This document shows positions 37,462-45,622 of a DNA stretch of 64,000 nt, one piece after another. The position numbers and the translations under genes are program-made. Source of the stretch: a bacterium (GTDB lineage Bacteria; BMS3Abin14); the NCBI GenBank assembly GCA_029210545.1, contig JARGFV010000001.1, positions 15,542-79,541 of the forward strand, given 5' to 3'. Numbering within the stretch: position 1 is the first letter of the stretch; each line of letters begins with the position of its first letter. Under the pieces are notes generated by a model. It did no database searches, had not been told where the DNA came from, and was given only the letters and a program-made list of their open reading frames with translations.

Positions 37462-38013
37462 TTAATGAAAAACGGGAGGCGACACAACCCAGAGGATGGT
37501 CGCCGTCCTTTTACCCAGGTTCTCGATCGTATGCGGCCTGTCAGACTTGAAATAGAAACTTTCTCCCTTGCGCACCCGATGGACGGTTTTGCTTCCTTCC
37601 ATCCTGAGCTGGACCGTTCCGGAAAGGAGCATGCCGAACTCTTCCCCCTCGTGCCCGCTGTCGATGGAGGCCTTGCCTGGTTCAATGGTCACCAGGACAG
37701 GGTCCATCAGGTTCTTCTGGGCTCCGGGGATCAGGAGTTCGATGGTCTCTTCATCGTGATCTCCCTCCAGGACGACCCTGTCCTTTTCCCCGAACACGAT
37801 CTTCTGCTCTCCCAGCTCCATCACCTTGAAAAACTCCGACAACGGTATCCCGAGAACTTCAAGGATCTGGCTGAGGGCCTCGATGGAGATCGATGTGAGA
37901 TCCCTTTCGAGCTGGGAGATAAAACCTTTCGTCAGGTCGGCCCTCTGGGCAAGTTCGTCCTGGGTCAGGTCGTTGGCGATGCGAAGCCGCTTGATCCTCT
38001 GGCCTATCTTCAA
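37462..38013 (-). CDS. XRE-cupin transcriptional regulator
   Basis: A 183-residue regulator. Residues 5-62 are an XRE helix-turn-helix ([29 protein letters not shown]). Residues 105-180 are a cupin domain ([36 protein letters not shown]). PuuR and related regulators of this type bind polyamines or their precursors, and its place just before speD suggests control of that operon. TTG 38013 with GGAG six bases upstream is the start. An AT-rich stretch (38030-38085) upstream should hold its promoter. Confidence 0.92.
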   Translation of the reverse strand: MKIGQRIKRLRIANDLTQDELAQRADLTKGFISQLERDLTSISIEALSQILEVLGIPLSEFFKVMELGEQKIVFGEKDRVVLEGDHDEETIELLIPGAQKNLMDPVLVTIEPGKASIDSGHEGEEFGMLLSGTVQLRMEGSKTVHRVRKGESFYFKSDRPHTIENLGKRTATILWVVSPPVFH

Positions 38014-38095
38014 GGCCTCTCCTTCCGGTGTTTAATATACTGTGCTAAAAAGTTTAATAAAGTGTGTTTATAAGAAGATATATCGAGGAAGTCAA

Positions 38096-38135
38096 GCCAC
38101 AAAATAATGCCCCGGGAGGGGCATTATTTTGTGGC
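38096..38135. repeat. Perfect 18-bp inverted repeat
   Basis: GCCACAAAATAATGCCCC and its exact reverse complement are separated by four bases. The stem is much longer than a normal terminator and is followed on neither strand by a clear T-tract. It lies between the 725-residue-protein gene and the regulator gene promoter. It could be a terminator, an operator or a remnant of a mobile element. No second copy was seen in the window. Confidence 0.8.
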
Positions 38136-38201
38136 TGGAAGCCGGTAGCTGCGGCACATGAAAAGCAGGCAGAACCGACAACAAAGAGCTAAGAAAACAA
38201 T

Positions 38202-38231
38202 CAAAAAGAAAAGACTCCCCGTAAGACGGAG
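38202..38231 (-). terminator. Probable terminator of the repeat/propeller gene
   Basis: On the minus strand, CCGT-CTT-ACGG with extra flanking pairs is followed by TCTTTTCTTTTT, 15 bp after the stop codon of the gene ending at 38246. The hairpin is short, so the call is moderate. Confidence 0.5.
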
Positions 38232-38245
38232 CAGCTGTTAGCTTC

Positions 38246-40348
38246 CTATGGCGGAGTCTCCACAATCCACTTCCCGTCGGAATAGCGTGTCACTCCCGTC
38301 CTCGTAGCGATCCAGACCTCACCATCCGGATCGGGGGCGATGAGAACGATCCCGGTCCCTGGAATGCCATCCTCTTTCGTATACGTTTTCCACTTTTCCC
38401 GGTCGTAGACGGAAACACCTTTGGGAGTGCCCACCCAGGTGTTCCAGTCTGAATCCACGGCAACCGTCCTGATCTCGTCGTCGACCATACCGCTTTCCTT
38501 TGTAAAGATATGCCACTCCCTCGCGGGAGTATATTTGGCAAGCCCTTTCCGGGTCCCGAACCACCGGTTCCCGGCGTAATCCACAGCGATGCACAAGACC
38601 GTATCGCCGGGCAGACCATCCTTTGCCGTCAGCTTTTCCCTAACGGCTCCGTCCTTGATGCGGACGACCCCCTTTTCCGTGCCCGCCCAGATAGAACCGT
38701 CCCGGTCAACACCCAGGCCGAGCACTTCCCTGGCCGGCAACCCCTCGTCCCTCGTGAAAGTGACGAACCCTTCCCCTTCCCTGAAGCGGTTAAGCCCCTC
38801 GTCGGTGGCGGCCCACAGGTCACCGGCCTCATCGATGACCATATCGTTGACAACGGTCCCCAGAAGTCCCTCCGTATCACCCACGAAGCTCCTGTCCCCC
38901 GACCCGACCCGATACAGGGCCAGACCGGACTCTGTCCCCATCCAGAACGTCTTGCCGTCGGTCACGCTCGGGAGGAGGAAGACACCCCTGGCGTACTTGC
39001 GCCAGACTCCGTTGACCAGGGTATACCTGTGGGTCTGTATCCTCTCCATGTTTCCTGTACGATCAATGGAAAAGAACTTGAGGGTAGTGGGCCTGATGAA
39101 TGTAAAACCGGAAAAGTAGGTGGGGCTTTCGGTATCCGGGTCGTAGCCGTCGAGGGTATAATGGATCCGGGCGCCTTCCTCGGTCCTCAGGGTCACCCTG
39201 ATGGGCGGGGGGTACTCACCACCCAACGGATCGGCTACAGTCACCGGCGCTTCATCATCGAAAAGGTAGGTCTCCTCGTGGACATCTTCACTGTTACCGG
39301 ACTGGTCGGAGGAAAAGAACTTCAGGACCGTATCGTTCCTCAGGACGAGAGGGTCCTTGTAGACGGGAGACTGCTCGCCAGGCTCGGTACCGTTGAGGGT
39401 GTAGAAGACGATGGCCTCCTCGTCGGAAACCGTTATCCTGACCGTCAGGGGAGGCGTGTAAAAGCCTGTGCCCGGATAAGCTTCTGAAAGGGGCGGTTCC
39501 TGATCCAGCCTGTAGAACTCATCGTAAACCCTGCTCCGGTTTCCCCCACGGTCTATCGCCAGGAATTTGAGCCGTGTGCTTTCGGTAAGCCAGAACGGCC
39601 CCTCGTAAAGCTGCGACATCTCTGTAGGATCCGACCCGTCAAGCGAGTAATAGATATCGGCTTCCTCGTCTGCGAAAAGCCTGAGGAGGTCGCCCGACCT
39701 GTAATTGGCGGGCAACGGGCTGACGCTGGCTTTGGGGGGAGTCGTATCCACGAGCCGGTCCGCGAGCCTGAACATGTACGACTCTTCCCGGATCGGCTCG
39801 CGGGAACCGTCCCTGTCAACGGCAAAGAACTTCAGCCTGGTGTCCACGGCAATGCTCAGGGATGTACGGTAGATATCGCTGTCGGTGGAAGGGTCTGAAC
39901 CGTCCATGGTGAAGTAAATGGTGGCATCCTTCCGGGTAGAAAGAGACACCCTGACCTTCTGGTTATAGATCCCTCCCGGTGGGTGCGCTACGGTTCGCAA
40001 CGCATCGGCGGACGGAGATTTCATCCGGATCCTGTAGAACGCCTCCTGGACGCTGCCCCGGCTCCCGTCCCTGTACACCACGAAGTAACGGATAACGGTA
40101 TTGTCTGCGACCCTGATGGGATCTTTGAATACGGGAGAGCCCATGCTGGGTTCCGAACCATCGAGGGTAAAGTAAACCTGGCGGGAAGGGTCGGTCTCGA
40201 AACGGACCTCGATGGAATCAGGATATTCACCGGGGGCCGGCGTCAGGGGGACCTCCTGGGCCACCGCCGGGAGAGGCGCCAGCCAGAGAAATACCGCTGC
40301 AGCCACAACGGTGGTTATCTGCAAAACGGTTCGTTTTGAAAGGTTCAA
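38246..40348 (-). CDS. Secreted protein with five chitobiase-like repeats and a beta-propeller
   Basis: About 700 residues, with a signal peptide (TTVVAAAVFLWLAPLPAVAQ, cleavage after VAQ). Five repeats of about 78 residues follow (VYFTLDGSEP, IYFTMDGSDP, IYYSLDGSDP, VFYTLNGTEP, IHYTLDGYDP), each ending in a LKFFAVDRDGSRE-like strand. A propeller of sensor-type repeats completes it (DLWAATDEGLNRFREG, IWAGTEKGVVRIKDG, RWFGTRKGLAKYT). Paralogue of the protein at 28276 with three repeats fewer. TTG 40348 with GGGAGG five bases before it is the start. An upstream extension lacks a ribosome site. Function unknown. Monocistronic. Confidence 0.82.
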   Translation of the reverse strand: MNLSKRTVLQITTVVAAAVFLWLAPLPAVAQEVPLTPAPGEYPDSIEVRFETDPSRQVYFTLDGSEPSMGSPVFKDPIRVADNTVIRYFVVYRDGSRGSVQEAFYRIRMKSPSADALRTVAHPPGGIYNQKVRVSLSTRKDATIYFTMDGSDPSTDSDIYRTSLSIAVDTRLKFFAVDRDGSREPIREESYMFRLADRLVDTTPPKASVSPLPANYRSGDLLRLFADEEADIYYSLDGSDPTEMSQLYEGPFWLTESTRLKFLAIDRGGNRSRVYDEFYRLDQEPPLSEAYPGTGFYTPPLTVRITVSDEEAIVFYTLNGTEPGEQSPVYKDPLVLRNDTVLKFFSSDQSGNSEDVHEETYLFDDEAPVTVADPLGGEYPPPIRVTLRTEEGARIHYTLDGYDPDTESPTYFSGFTFIRPTTLKFFSIDRTGNMERIQTHRYTLVNGVWRKYARGVFLLPSVTDGKTFWMGTESGLALYRVGSGDRSFVGDTEGLLGTVVNDMVIDEAGDLWAATDEGLNRFREGEGFVTFTRDEGLPAREVLGLGVDRDGSIWAGTEKGVVRIKDGAVREKLTAKDGLPGDTVLCIAVDYAGNRWFGTRKGLAKYTPAREWHIFTKESGMVDDEIRTVAVDSDWNTWVGTPKGVSVYDREKWKTYTKEDGIPGTGIVLIAPDPDGEVWIATRTGVTRYSDGKWIVETPP

Positions 40349-40510
40349 ACGGGCCTCCCGGGGCGAAAAATTGATGGTCCAGATGAGGTCGACGTTGCGC
40401 CATATTAGGGAATCCACCGGCAAATGGCAACGGGAACCCGAAACCAGGGCCTGGTTTCGGGTATGACTCCTCCGGAGAAAAACCGTAATGCGAGGTTATC
40501 CTGTAAATAG

Positions 40511-40560
40511 CTCTGCGATTCGACACTTAAACCGCCGAATCGCAGAGAACCTGCTATAAT
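40511..40560 (+). promoter_or_regulatory. Inverted repeat and TATAAT before the dehydrogenase gene
   Basis: CTCTGCGATTCG (40511-40522) and its reverse complement (40536-40547) form a 12-bp inverted repeat with a 13-bp centre. A perfect TATAAT follows at 40555-40560, only 7 bases before the ATG at 40568. If used as a -10 box, the transcript would be leaderless, and the repeat would cover the -35 zone as an operator. No good -35 hexamer is visible. Confidence 0.45.
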
Positions 40561-40567
40561 CTTTGCC

Positions 40568-41683
40568 ATGACAAGCCAGACCACGAAAGCTCTCGCCTAT
40601 TTCCCGGCGGAAGGGGCTGTCCGCATCATCGATGTGCCGGTGCCTTCCCTGGAAGCGGATGAAGTCCTGGTGAGGATCACCCGGACCGCTTTTTTCCGGA
40701 GAGATCGTCTGCTCCTCGAGAGCAGGGATGCCGTGCTCCCGGATGGCGATAAATTCATTATCCCCGGTCACATCGCTTCAGGAAGGGTGGTTGAGATCGG
40801 CTCCCTGGTCCGTGAACTTGAGCCGGGAGATCTCGTAGTCCCCACCATCCGGCGGGACTGTGACAGGTGTATCGACGCCAGGAGCGACCTGTGCCCGCAC
40901 CCTGAACGGTACAGCGACTCGGGTCTCAAGGGAGCACACGGGTTTGCCCGGGAGCTTCTGGTGGTCAAGAGCCGATACCTGGTCAAGATCCCGGAATACC
41001 TGGAGGATCTTGCCCTTCTCCTCACCCCCTTGAGCATAGCGGAAAAGGCTCATCACGAGGCGGTCCAGGTGAACCGACGGTACAACTTTTACTGCTACCA
41101 CGAGTTAGAGGGCACCGCTCCCAGGGCCCTTGTCACCGGCATGGGGCCAGTGGGGATCATGGCCGCATTTCTTTTGTCCCTTTACAATTACCGGTTGACC
41201 TTTTTCTGCAGAAGGGAATCGGATGATCTGCGGTCGAAAATATTCGACCCCCTCGAACTCGAATACATCAACACCTGCCGCGTTCCTATCGAACGACTGG
41301 AAAAGGCAGGCTACACCTTCGGGCAGATCTTCGAGACCACGGGCGACCCGGCCTACATTGTCCGGGTGATGCCGTTCATGGCCCCCAACGCCGTCATGGT
41401 CCTCATGGGCACCCCCGAAAAACTTTCCCGGGAAAACCTCCTCGAAATGGAAGCGAGCTACCTGTTTTCCCGGATGGTCATGGGCAACCAGATCATGGTC
41501 GGCAGCATCAAGGCCGGCCGGGACGCCTTCGACTCGGCGGTGAAACATCTCATGGAGCTTGCCGACCTGCACCACGACTCCCTGGCCGCCCTCATGACCC
41601 ATTCCATCCCCCTGGAAGAGTACCGGCAGCTCCTGGAACTGACCTCGAGGGAGGCCATCCTTCCGGTTTTGGAGCTGACTTAA
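40568..41683 (+). CDS. Zinc-type medium-chain dehydrogenase, glucose-dehydrogenase-like
   Basis: A 371-residue MDR-superfamily oxidoreductase. The N-terminal catalytic domain has IIPGHIASGRVVEIGS, where the usual GHE metal motif reads GHI, and the lobe RRDCDRCIDARSDLC resembles the structural Cys loop of glucose dehydrogenases, followed by GLKGAHGFARE. The nucleotide-binding domain has ALVTGMGPVGIMAAFLL. The C-terminal part resembles Glu_dehyd_C. The substrate is not predictable, and the changed GHE motif leaves the catalytic zinc in doubt. Monocistronic. Confidence 0.8.
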   Translation: MTSQTTKALAYFPAEGAVRIIDVPVPSLEADEVLVRITRTAFFRRDRLLLESRDAVLPDGDKFIIPGHIASGRVVEIGSLVRELEPGDLVVPTIRRDCDRCIDARSDLCPHPERYSDSGLKGAHGFARELLVVKSRYLVKIPEYLEDLALLLTPLSIAEKAHHEAVQVNRRYNFYCYHELEGTAPRALVTGMGPVGIMAAFLLSLYNYRLTFFCRRESDDLRSKIFDPLELEYINTCRVPIERLEKAGYTFGQIFETTGDPAYIVRVMPFMAPNAVMVLMGTPEKLSRENLLEMEASYLFSRMVMGNQIMVGSIKAGRDAFDSAVKHLMELADLHHDSLAALMTHSIPLEEYRQLLELTSREAILPVLELT

Positions 41684-42549
41684 AACCTCTCCTCAAAAAA
41701 CGGAGCGGTTTTAAGTAAAATTCCAAATTTGATAGGGTCGCGAAAAGTCCAATCCGGGACTTTTCGCTCCACGGAAAGGGGAAAGCGTGGTTTTCCCTTT
41801 CCTTATAAATCAATGACTTACAGTGTGAGTCATTGATTTGGGCGCCCCGCGCGGGGCGCGTTGATGGACTTTTTGCGAGTCCATCAAATTTCGGTTCATC
41901 ACAATAATGCGTACCTGTGTGTTGTCACTCCAGGACTCTTAAAGGCGATCACCACGGAGCACACAAAGAAAGCCTGAACCTGGGGGAAGACTCAGGCGCG
42001 CACCGCAAAACCCCTGAACCCTGGCGCGAAGCGCCCTTCGATCACGCCGTTGGCGTGATAAAGCCGGGCGGAGCGGCCTTTAGCTGACCGCGCTCCCCAG
42101 AATCTCGATTGAATTGATTTTCGAGATTCTGGGGATAAAAAAACCCCATTGGCGTGGTAAGTTACGTTTCAAGCTTGAAACGACCCATGACACAATGACA
42201 GCCCATGCCGGTCTGGCCCGGGCGAGTTCGCGGAAGGGAGCAGGCTTCCCTTTCTGGTGGACCGTCACCTGCCGTTGCCCGGCAGCGGGGCCGGTTATCG
42301 TCCGTCGGAGTTCGTGATGCCATACCCGAAATTCGCCGAAAGCGCCCTTTCGGTCGGGGCTGGACGGTCAACGAGTGACGTAGGGCGGCAAGTTCAACAG
42401 CAACACGGCTCCATGCAAAAAATAGCCCCCTCAATGCCCCGACCGGAGGCCAGCCAAAACCAATCGCGGATTTCGGGTGGTTAGTTGGCTTTTTCCTGCA
42501 ATAGCGTTAATAACTGTTTTTTAGCTGTTAGCTGCCTGTTGGAGATCCA
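41684..42549. other. Repeat-rich spacer, no gene
   Basis: It contains family B copy B3 (41731-41883). It also contains a short hairpin TCACGCC-GTT-GGCGTGA (42042-42058), a perfect 14-bp inverted repeat CCCCAGAATCTCGA (42095-42108 with 42121-42134), a GTGGTAAGTTA word (42154-42164) also found at 47465 and 51180, and an 18-bp palindrome CGTTTCAAGCTTGAAACG (42165-42182). Tandem TAGCTGT-like heptamers follow (42520-42541). Open frames on either strand have no family resemblance. Confidence 0.7.
41731..41883. mobile_element. Family B miniature element, copy B3
   Basis: 153 bp with hairpins AAAGTCC/GGACTTTT, GGAAAGGG/CCCTTTCC, AATCAATGACT/AGTCATTGATT and the palindrome GCGCCCCGCGCGGGGCGC. Terminal sequences are GATAGGGTCGCGAAAAG and CTTTTTGCGAGTCCA. 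The flanks CCAAATTT and TCAAATTT match at 7 of 8 positions. Same length as B4 but in the opposite orientation. Confidence 0.8.
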
Positions 42550-43788
42550 TTGAATCCGGAAGAGCCCATCCATAAAAAACCGGGCACCAGCAAGGCTGCC
42601 TTAGCCACTACTCTGGCTACAGGAGCGGTCGCCGTGGCTGTGGCGGGAGCCATGGTCATGGGTATTTTGGAGCGGCTCACACCTACACCACCGGTTCAGG
42701 TGGAGGTGCTCCGGTCAGCCCTTCCCGACGGGGCGCGTTTTCAGGACCGGTCCGATCCCCTGCCCCACTTTCCAGGTATCGATGGAAATGGGGAGAAAAT
42801 CGGTGCGGTCATCCTCACCGATGAGCTGGCCCCCTCCGTACAGGGTTATCTCGGCCAGGTGGGAACCGCCGTGGGCCTCACCCCGGACGGACGGATCGCC
42901 GCCGTTCGGCCTTTCCGCCACAAGGAGACCCCATACTACATGGAGATGGTGATAACCTCGGGTCTCCTGGATGAGATTGCCGGGATCGACATGGCAAAAC
43001 CGTTCCCCGACCTAGACGCCGTGTCGGGAGCCACGATAACTTCCCGTGCCCTCATCGAGGATGTCAGGCTCTCCGCCGCCAGGGCCGCACAGGCTCTCTA
43101 CTCCATCCAGGTCCCCGAACCGGAGGCAAGACAGCGTGGACCGGTACCGTTCTGGAAAGAGAGTCTCCTCGCAGTGACCCTGCTCCTCTCTTTCACAGCC
43201 GGCTTTTTGGGAAACGGGTGGTTCAAAAGATACGGGATGGGGCTGCTCACCCTGGCTGTAGTGGGCCTGATCCTCAACACACCCCTCACCCTGTCGGCTA
43301 TTTCGCGCATCCTGCAGACGAACCTGCCCGGTACCGGCAACTGGGCCTTGCTGCTCCTTGTCCTCTACATCCTCATCTCGTCACCTTTTCAGGGAAGGGC
43401 CTACTGCCGCCACGTCTGTCCCTTCGGGACGCTCCAGGTGCTGCTCCATCGCCTTTCACCCATGCAGGTCAGGGTGCCTTCCGGTGTCAACGTCTGGCTG
43501 CCGGCTATTAAACGGGCCTTTGCCGCCCTGCTGATCTGTATCGGTATCTGGGGCGGGATGGGAGGGTTTACGGAAATCGAGCCCTTTTTCAGCCTTTTTT
43601 CCTTCAACCTGACACCCCTCCTGTGGATGATGGTGATATTCGTACTTGCGGTTTCGATTTTCTGGAGACGGTTCTGGTGCAACACCCTGTGTCCGACGGG
43701 CACCCTGCTGGCCCTTTATTGCAGGGCCACCCGGCACGGGAAGGGGAAAAGGGATGAAACGATCCAGGAGTCTGCTGAAGAGATATAA
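42550..43788 (+). CDS. FMN-binding and 4Fe-4S membrane protein, NosR/NapH-like
   Basis: A 412-residue membrane protein. TM1 is at about 20-40 (LATTLATGAVAVAVAGAMVM). A periplasmic FMN-binding domain at about 50-185 carries the flavinylation motif DAVSGATITSRA (covalent FMN on Thr). Five or six helices follow, with two CxxxCP motifs: CRHVCPFGTLQ and CNTLCPTGTLL, as in NapH/NosR/PceC-type proteins that carry electrons across the membrane. TTG 42550 with GGAG upstream. It heads the AmrS/MEMO-AMMECR1 gene group, so it may supply electrons or flavin chemistry to that system (inference). Confidence 0.88.
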   Translation: MNPEEPIHKKPGTSKAALATTLATGAVAVAVAGAMVMGILERLTPTPPVQVEVLRSALPDGARFQDRSDPLPHFPGIDGNGEKIGAVILTDELAPSVQGYLGQVGTAVGLTPDGRIAAVRPFRHKETPYYMEMVITSGLLDEIAGIDMAKPFPDLDAVSGATITSRALIEDVRLSAARAAQALYSIQVPEPEARQRGPVPFWKESLLAVTLLLSFTAGFLGNGWFKRYGMGLLTLAVVGLILNTPLTLSAISRILQTNLPGTGNWALLLLVLYILISSPFQGRAYCRHVCPFGTLQVLLHRLSPMQVRVPSGVNVWLPAIKRAFAALLICIGIWGGMGGFTEIEPFFSLFSFNLTPLLWMMVIFVLAVSIFWRRFWCNTLCPTGTLLALYCRATRHGKGKRDETIQESAEEI

Positions 43789-43799
43789 TAGATTCTTGA

Positions 43800-43960
43800 A
43801 TATCGTTTGTCGGAAAACCATGAACGACTGGACTCACGCCAGCATAATTTTAAATGAGTTTCAAATTGTAATAAAAAAACTCGAGAGAAACTTAAGATGA
43901 AAAAACGCATTTCCCGACAAATTTTCAAGCAGCGTGCCGAGGTTTCCAGGCACGCTGCTC
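43800..43960. mobile_element. Diverged family A element, copy A5
   Basis: TTTGTCGGAAAACC at 43805 and TTCCCGACAAATTTTCAAG before a terminal hairpin AGCAGCGTGCC/GGCACGCTGCT (43928-43959). The hairpin has GTGCC with GGCAC where other copies have GTGTC with GACAC, a compensatory change. The left hairpin and the outer CTAG are not recognisable. The element lies just upstream of the small membrane protein gene. Confidence 0.6.
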
Positions 43961-43983
43961 GGGAACTGTCCGGAGGGTGGGCG

Positions 43984-44187
43984 GTGTTACTGCTGATCAT
44001 CACAGTACTCATGGCCCTGGCCGTCGGCTGGCACCGCGAGATCGCCTCCAGATACCCGATATCGGACCTGCCCTTCGTGGATCTTCAGCGTCTTTCAAAT
44101 CAGATCGAATCGGGCAACGTCGGTAAAACAGGAGCGCTGTATTACAGGAAAAGTGATGCTGGGGCTGATACCACCGAGATCCGTTGA
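43984..44187 (+). CDS. Small membrane protein upstream of amrS
   Basis: About 67 residues: one membrane helix (MLLLIITVLMALAVGWH) and a short polar tail (ISDLPFVDLQRLSNQIESGN). GTG 43984 follows CGGAGGG. A frame starting earlier at 43897 would translate the family A hairpin and is unlikely. The gene overlaps the start of amrS by about 30 bp, which supports expression in the same unit. I do not recognise it. Its location suggests an accessory membrane piece of the AmmeMemoRadiSam locus. Confidence 0.6.
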   Translation: MLLLIITVLMALAVGWHREIASRYPISDLPFVDLQRLSNQIESGNVGKTGALYYRKSDAGADTTEIR

Positions 44188-45145
44188 GTGCACCTTGTGC
44201 CCGAAATTGTGCCGCCTGGCCGAGGGCCAGCGCGGGGATTGCCGGGTACGGTACAACGACGGGGGGAACCTTTACTCCCTTGTCTACGGGAAAGTGTGCT
44301 CGGTCCATGTCGATCCTGTGGAAAAGAAACCGATGTACCATTTCCTCCCGGGCTCCGGGGCCTTTTCCGTTGCCACCGCCGGATGCAACCTCCACTGCCT
44401 GTTCTGCCAGAATTGGGAGATATCCCAGGCCGATCCGGAGGATCTCAACAATTCCGATCTGCCTCCGGAAAAAGCCGTAACCCTGGCTGCCAAAGCCGGT
44501 TGCGCTTCCATCGCCTATACCTATTCGGAACCTGTGATCTTTTACGAATATCTGGAGGATACCGCCGCCCTGGCCCGGGAAAGGGGCATCCGCAACATCA
44601 TGGTCACCGCGGGGTTCATCAACCGGGACCCCCTCCGCCGCCTCTGCAAGATCGTGGACGGCGCCAACGTGGACCTGAAGGGGTTCACGGAAAAATATTA
44701 CAGGGAAGTCTGTTTCGGGAACCTGCGCACCGTCCTGGACACCCTGGTCACCATGCGGAAAGAGGGTGTCGTCCTTGAAGTGACCAACCTCATCGTTCCC
44801 ACCCTCAACGACGGGATGAACACCATCAGCCAGATGTGCCGGTGGATTGTGTCCGAACTGGGAGACGAGGTGCCCCTTCATTTTTCCCGCTTCTCACCCA
44901 TGTACCGGCTCAAGGACCTTCCGCCCACCCCCGTCCAGACCCTGAGAAGGGCACGGGAGACCGCCCTGGAGGCGGGGCTGAAGTACGTGTACACGGGCAA
45001 CGTGCCCGGGGACCCCGGGGAGGACACCTTCTGTCCCTCCTGCGGGAAGATGGTCATCGACCGCCACGGGTACCGCATCCTGAAGTACGACGTGGTGGAC
45101 GGGAAGTGTAAATATTGCGGCCAAAAAATCTACGGATTATTTTAG
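44156..45145 (+). CDS. amrS: AmmeMemoRadiSam system radical SAM enzyme
   Basis: A 329-residue radical SAM protein of the AmrS/PflA-like type. It has an N-terminal Cys cluster (CTLCPKLCRLAEGQRGDC), the radical SAM motif ATAGCNLHCLFCQNWEIS, the SAM-contact region SIAYTYSEPVIFYEYL, VDLKGFTEKYY, and a C-terminal zinc-ribbon-like cluster (CPSCGKMVID, CKYCGQKIYG). ATG 44156 with AGGAAAA upstream, or GTG 44153. AmrS genes co-occur with MEMO and AMMECR1 homologues in a conserved three-part system of unknown function. Here the second gene lies just downstream, separated by family B copy B4. Confidence 0.93.
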   Translation: MLGLIPPRSVECTLCPKLCRLAEGQRGDCRVRYNDGGNLYSLVYGKVCSVHVDPVEKKPMYHFLPGSGAFSVATAGCNLHCLFCQNWEISQADPEDLNNSDLPPEKAVTLAAKAGCASIAYTYSEPVIFYEYLEDTAALARERGIRNIMVTAGFINRDPLRRLCKIVDGANVDLKGFTEKYYREVCFGNLRTVLDTLVTMRKEGVVLEVTNLIVPTLNDGMNTISQMCRWIVSELGDEVPLHFSRFSPMYRLKDLPPTPVQTLRRARETALEAGLKYVYTGNVPGDPGEDTFCPSCGKMVIDRHGYRILKYDVVDGKCKYCGQKIYGLF

Positions 45146-45185
45146 GCCGCAGCACGAAGCGCAAAGTTCGAAGAACGAAGGAAGA

Positions 45186-45338
45186 TGGACTCGCAAAAAG
45201 TCCATCAACGCACCCCGCGCGGGGTGCCCAAATCAATGACCTGTACCGTAAGTCATTGATTTGTAAGGAAAGGGAAAACGACGCTTTTCCCTTTCCGTTG
45301 AGCAAAAAGTCCCGGATCGGACTTTTTGCGACCCTGTC
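45186..45338. mobile_element. Family B miniature element, copy B4
   Basis: 153 bp flanked by a perfect 8-bp direct repeat AAGGAAGA (45178-45185 and 45339-45346), the best evidence for target duplication in this family. Ends TGGACTCGCAAAAAG and CTTTTTGCGACCCTGTC. The GC palindrome here is CACCCCGCGCGGGGTG, where both arms changed relative to GCCCCGCGCGGGGC. The element separates amrS from the MEMO-AMMECR1 gene. Confidence 0.88.
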
Positions 45339-45622
45339 AAGGAAGAGCTTGCAAAAAAGTCCTTCCATTGAATCATTCCCTTTGTTCTTAAGTAACATGA
45401 GGGCAACCTAAAATGAAACATAACGCGTCAAATCCGGACAAAAAAAGCAAAGGAAATAGCAGCGACCTCCCTTCGCGCTTCGCTCTTCGCGCTTCGTGCT
45501 GTCCTGACTTTACGAAGGGTATACAGATAATATCGAGAAGGGACCTGATTCGTATGTTCGCAGGTCTTTCAATAATTGCACTCGTCCCATTCCGCTGGTC
45601 GGTTCGTAAAGTCAGGACTTCC

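Noticed and set aside
45413-45622. N-terminal extension of the MEMO-AMMECR1 protein
   Set aside because: The region is a TTCGCGC heptameric tract with no protein-like composition, and GTG 45623 gives a normal signal peptide.
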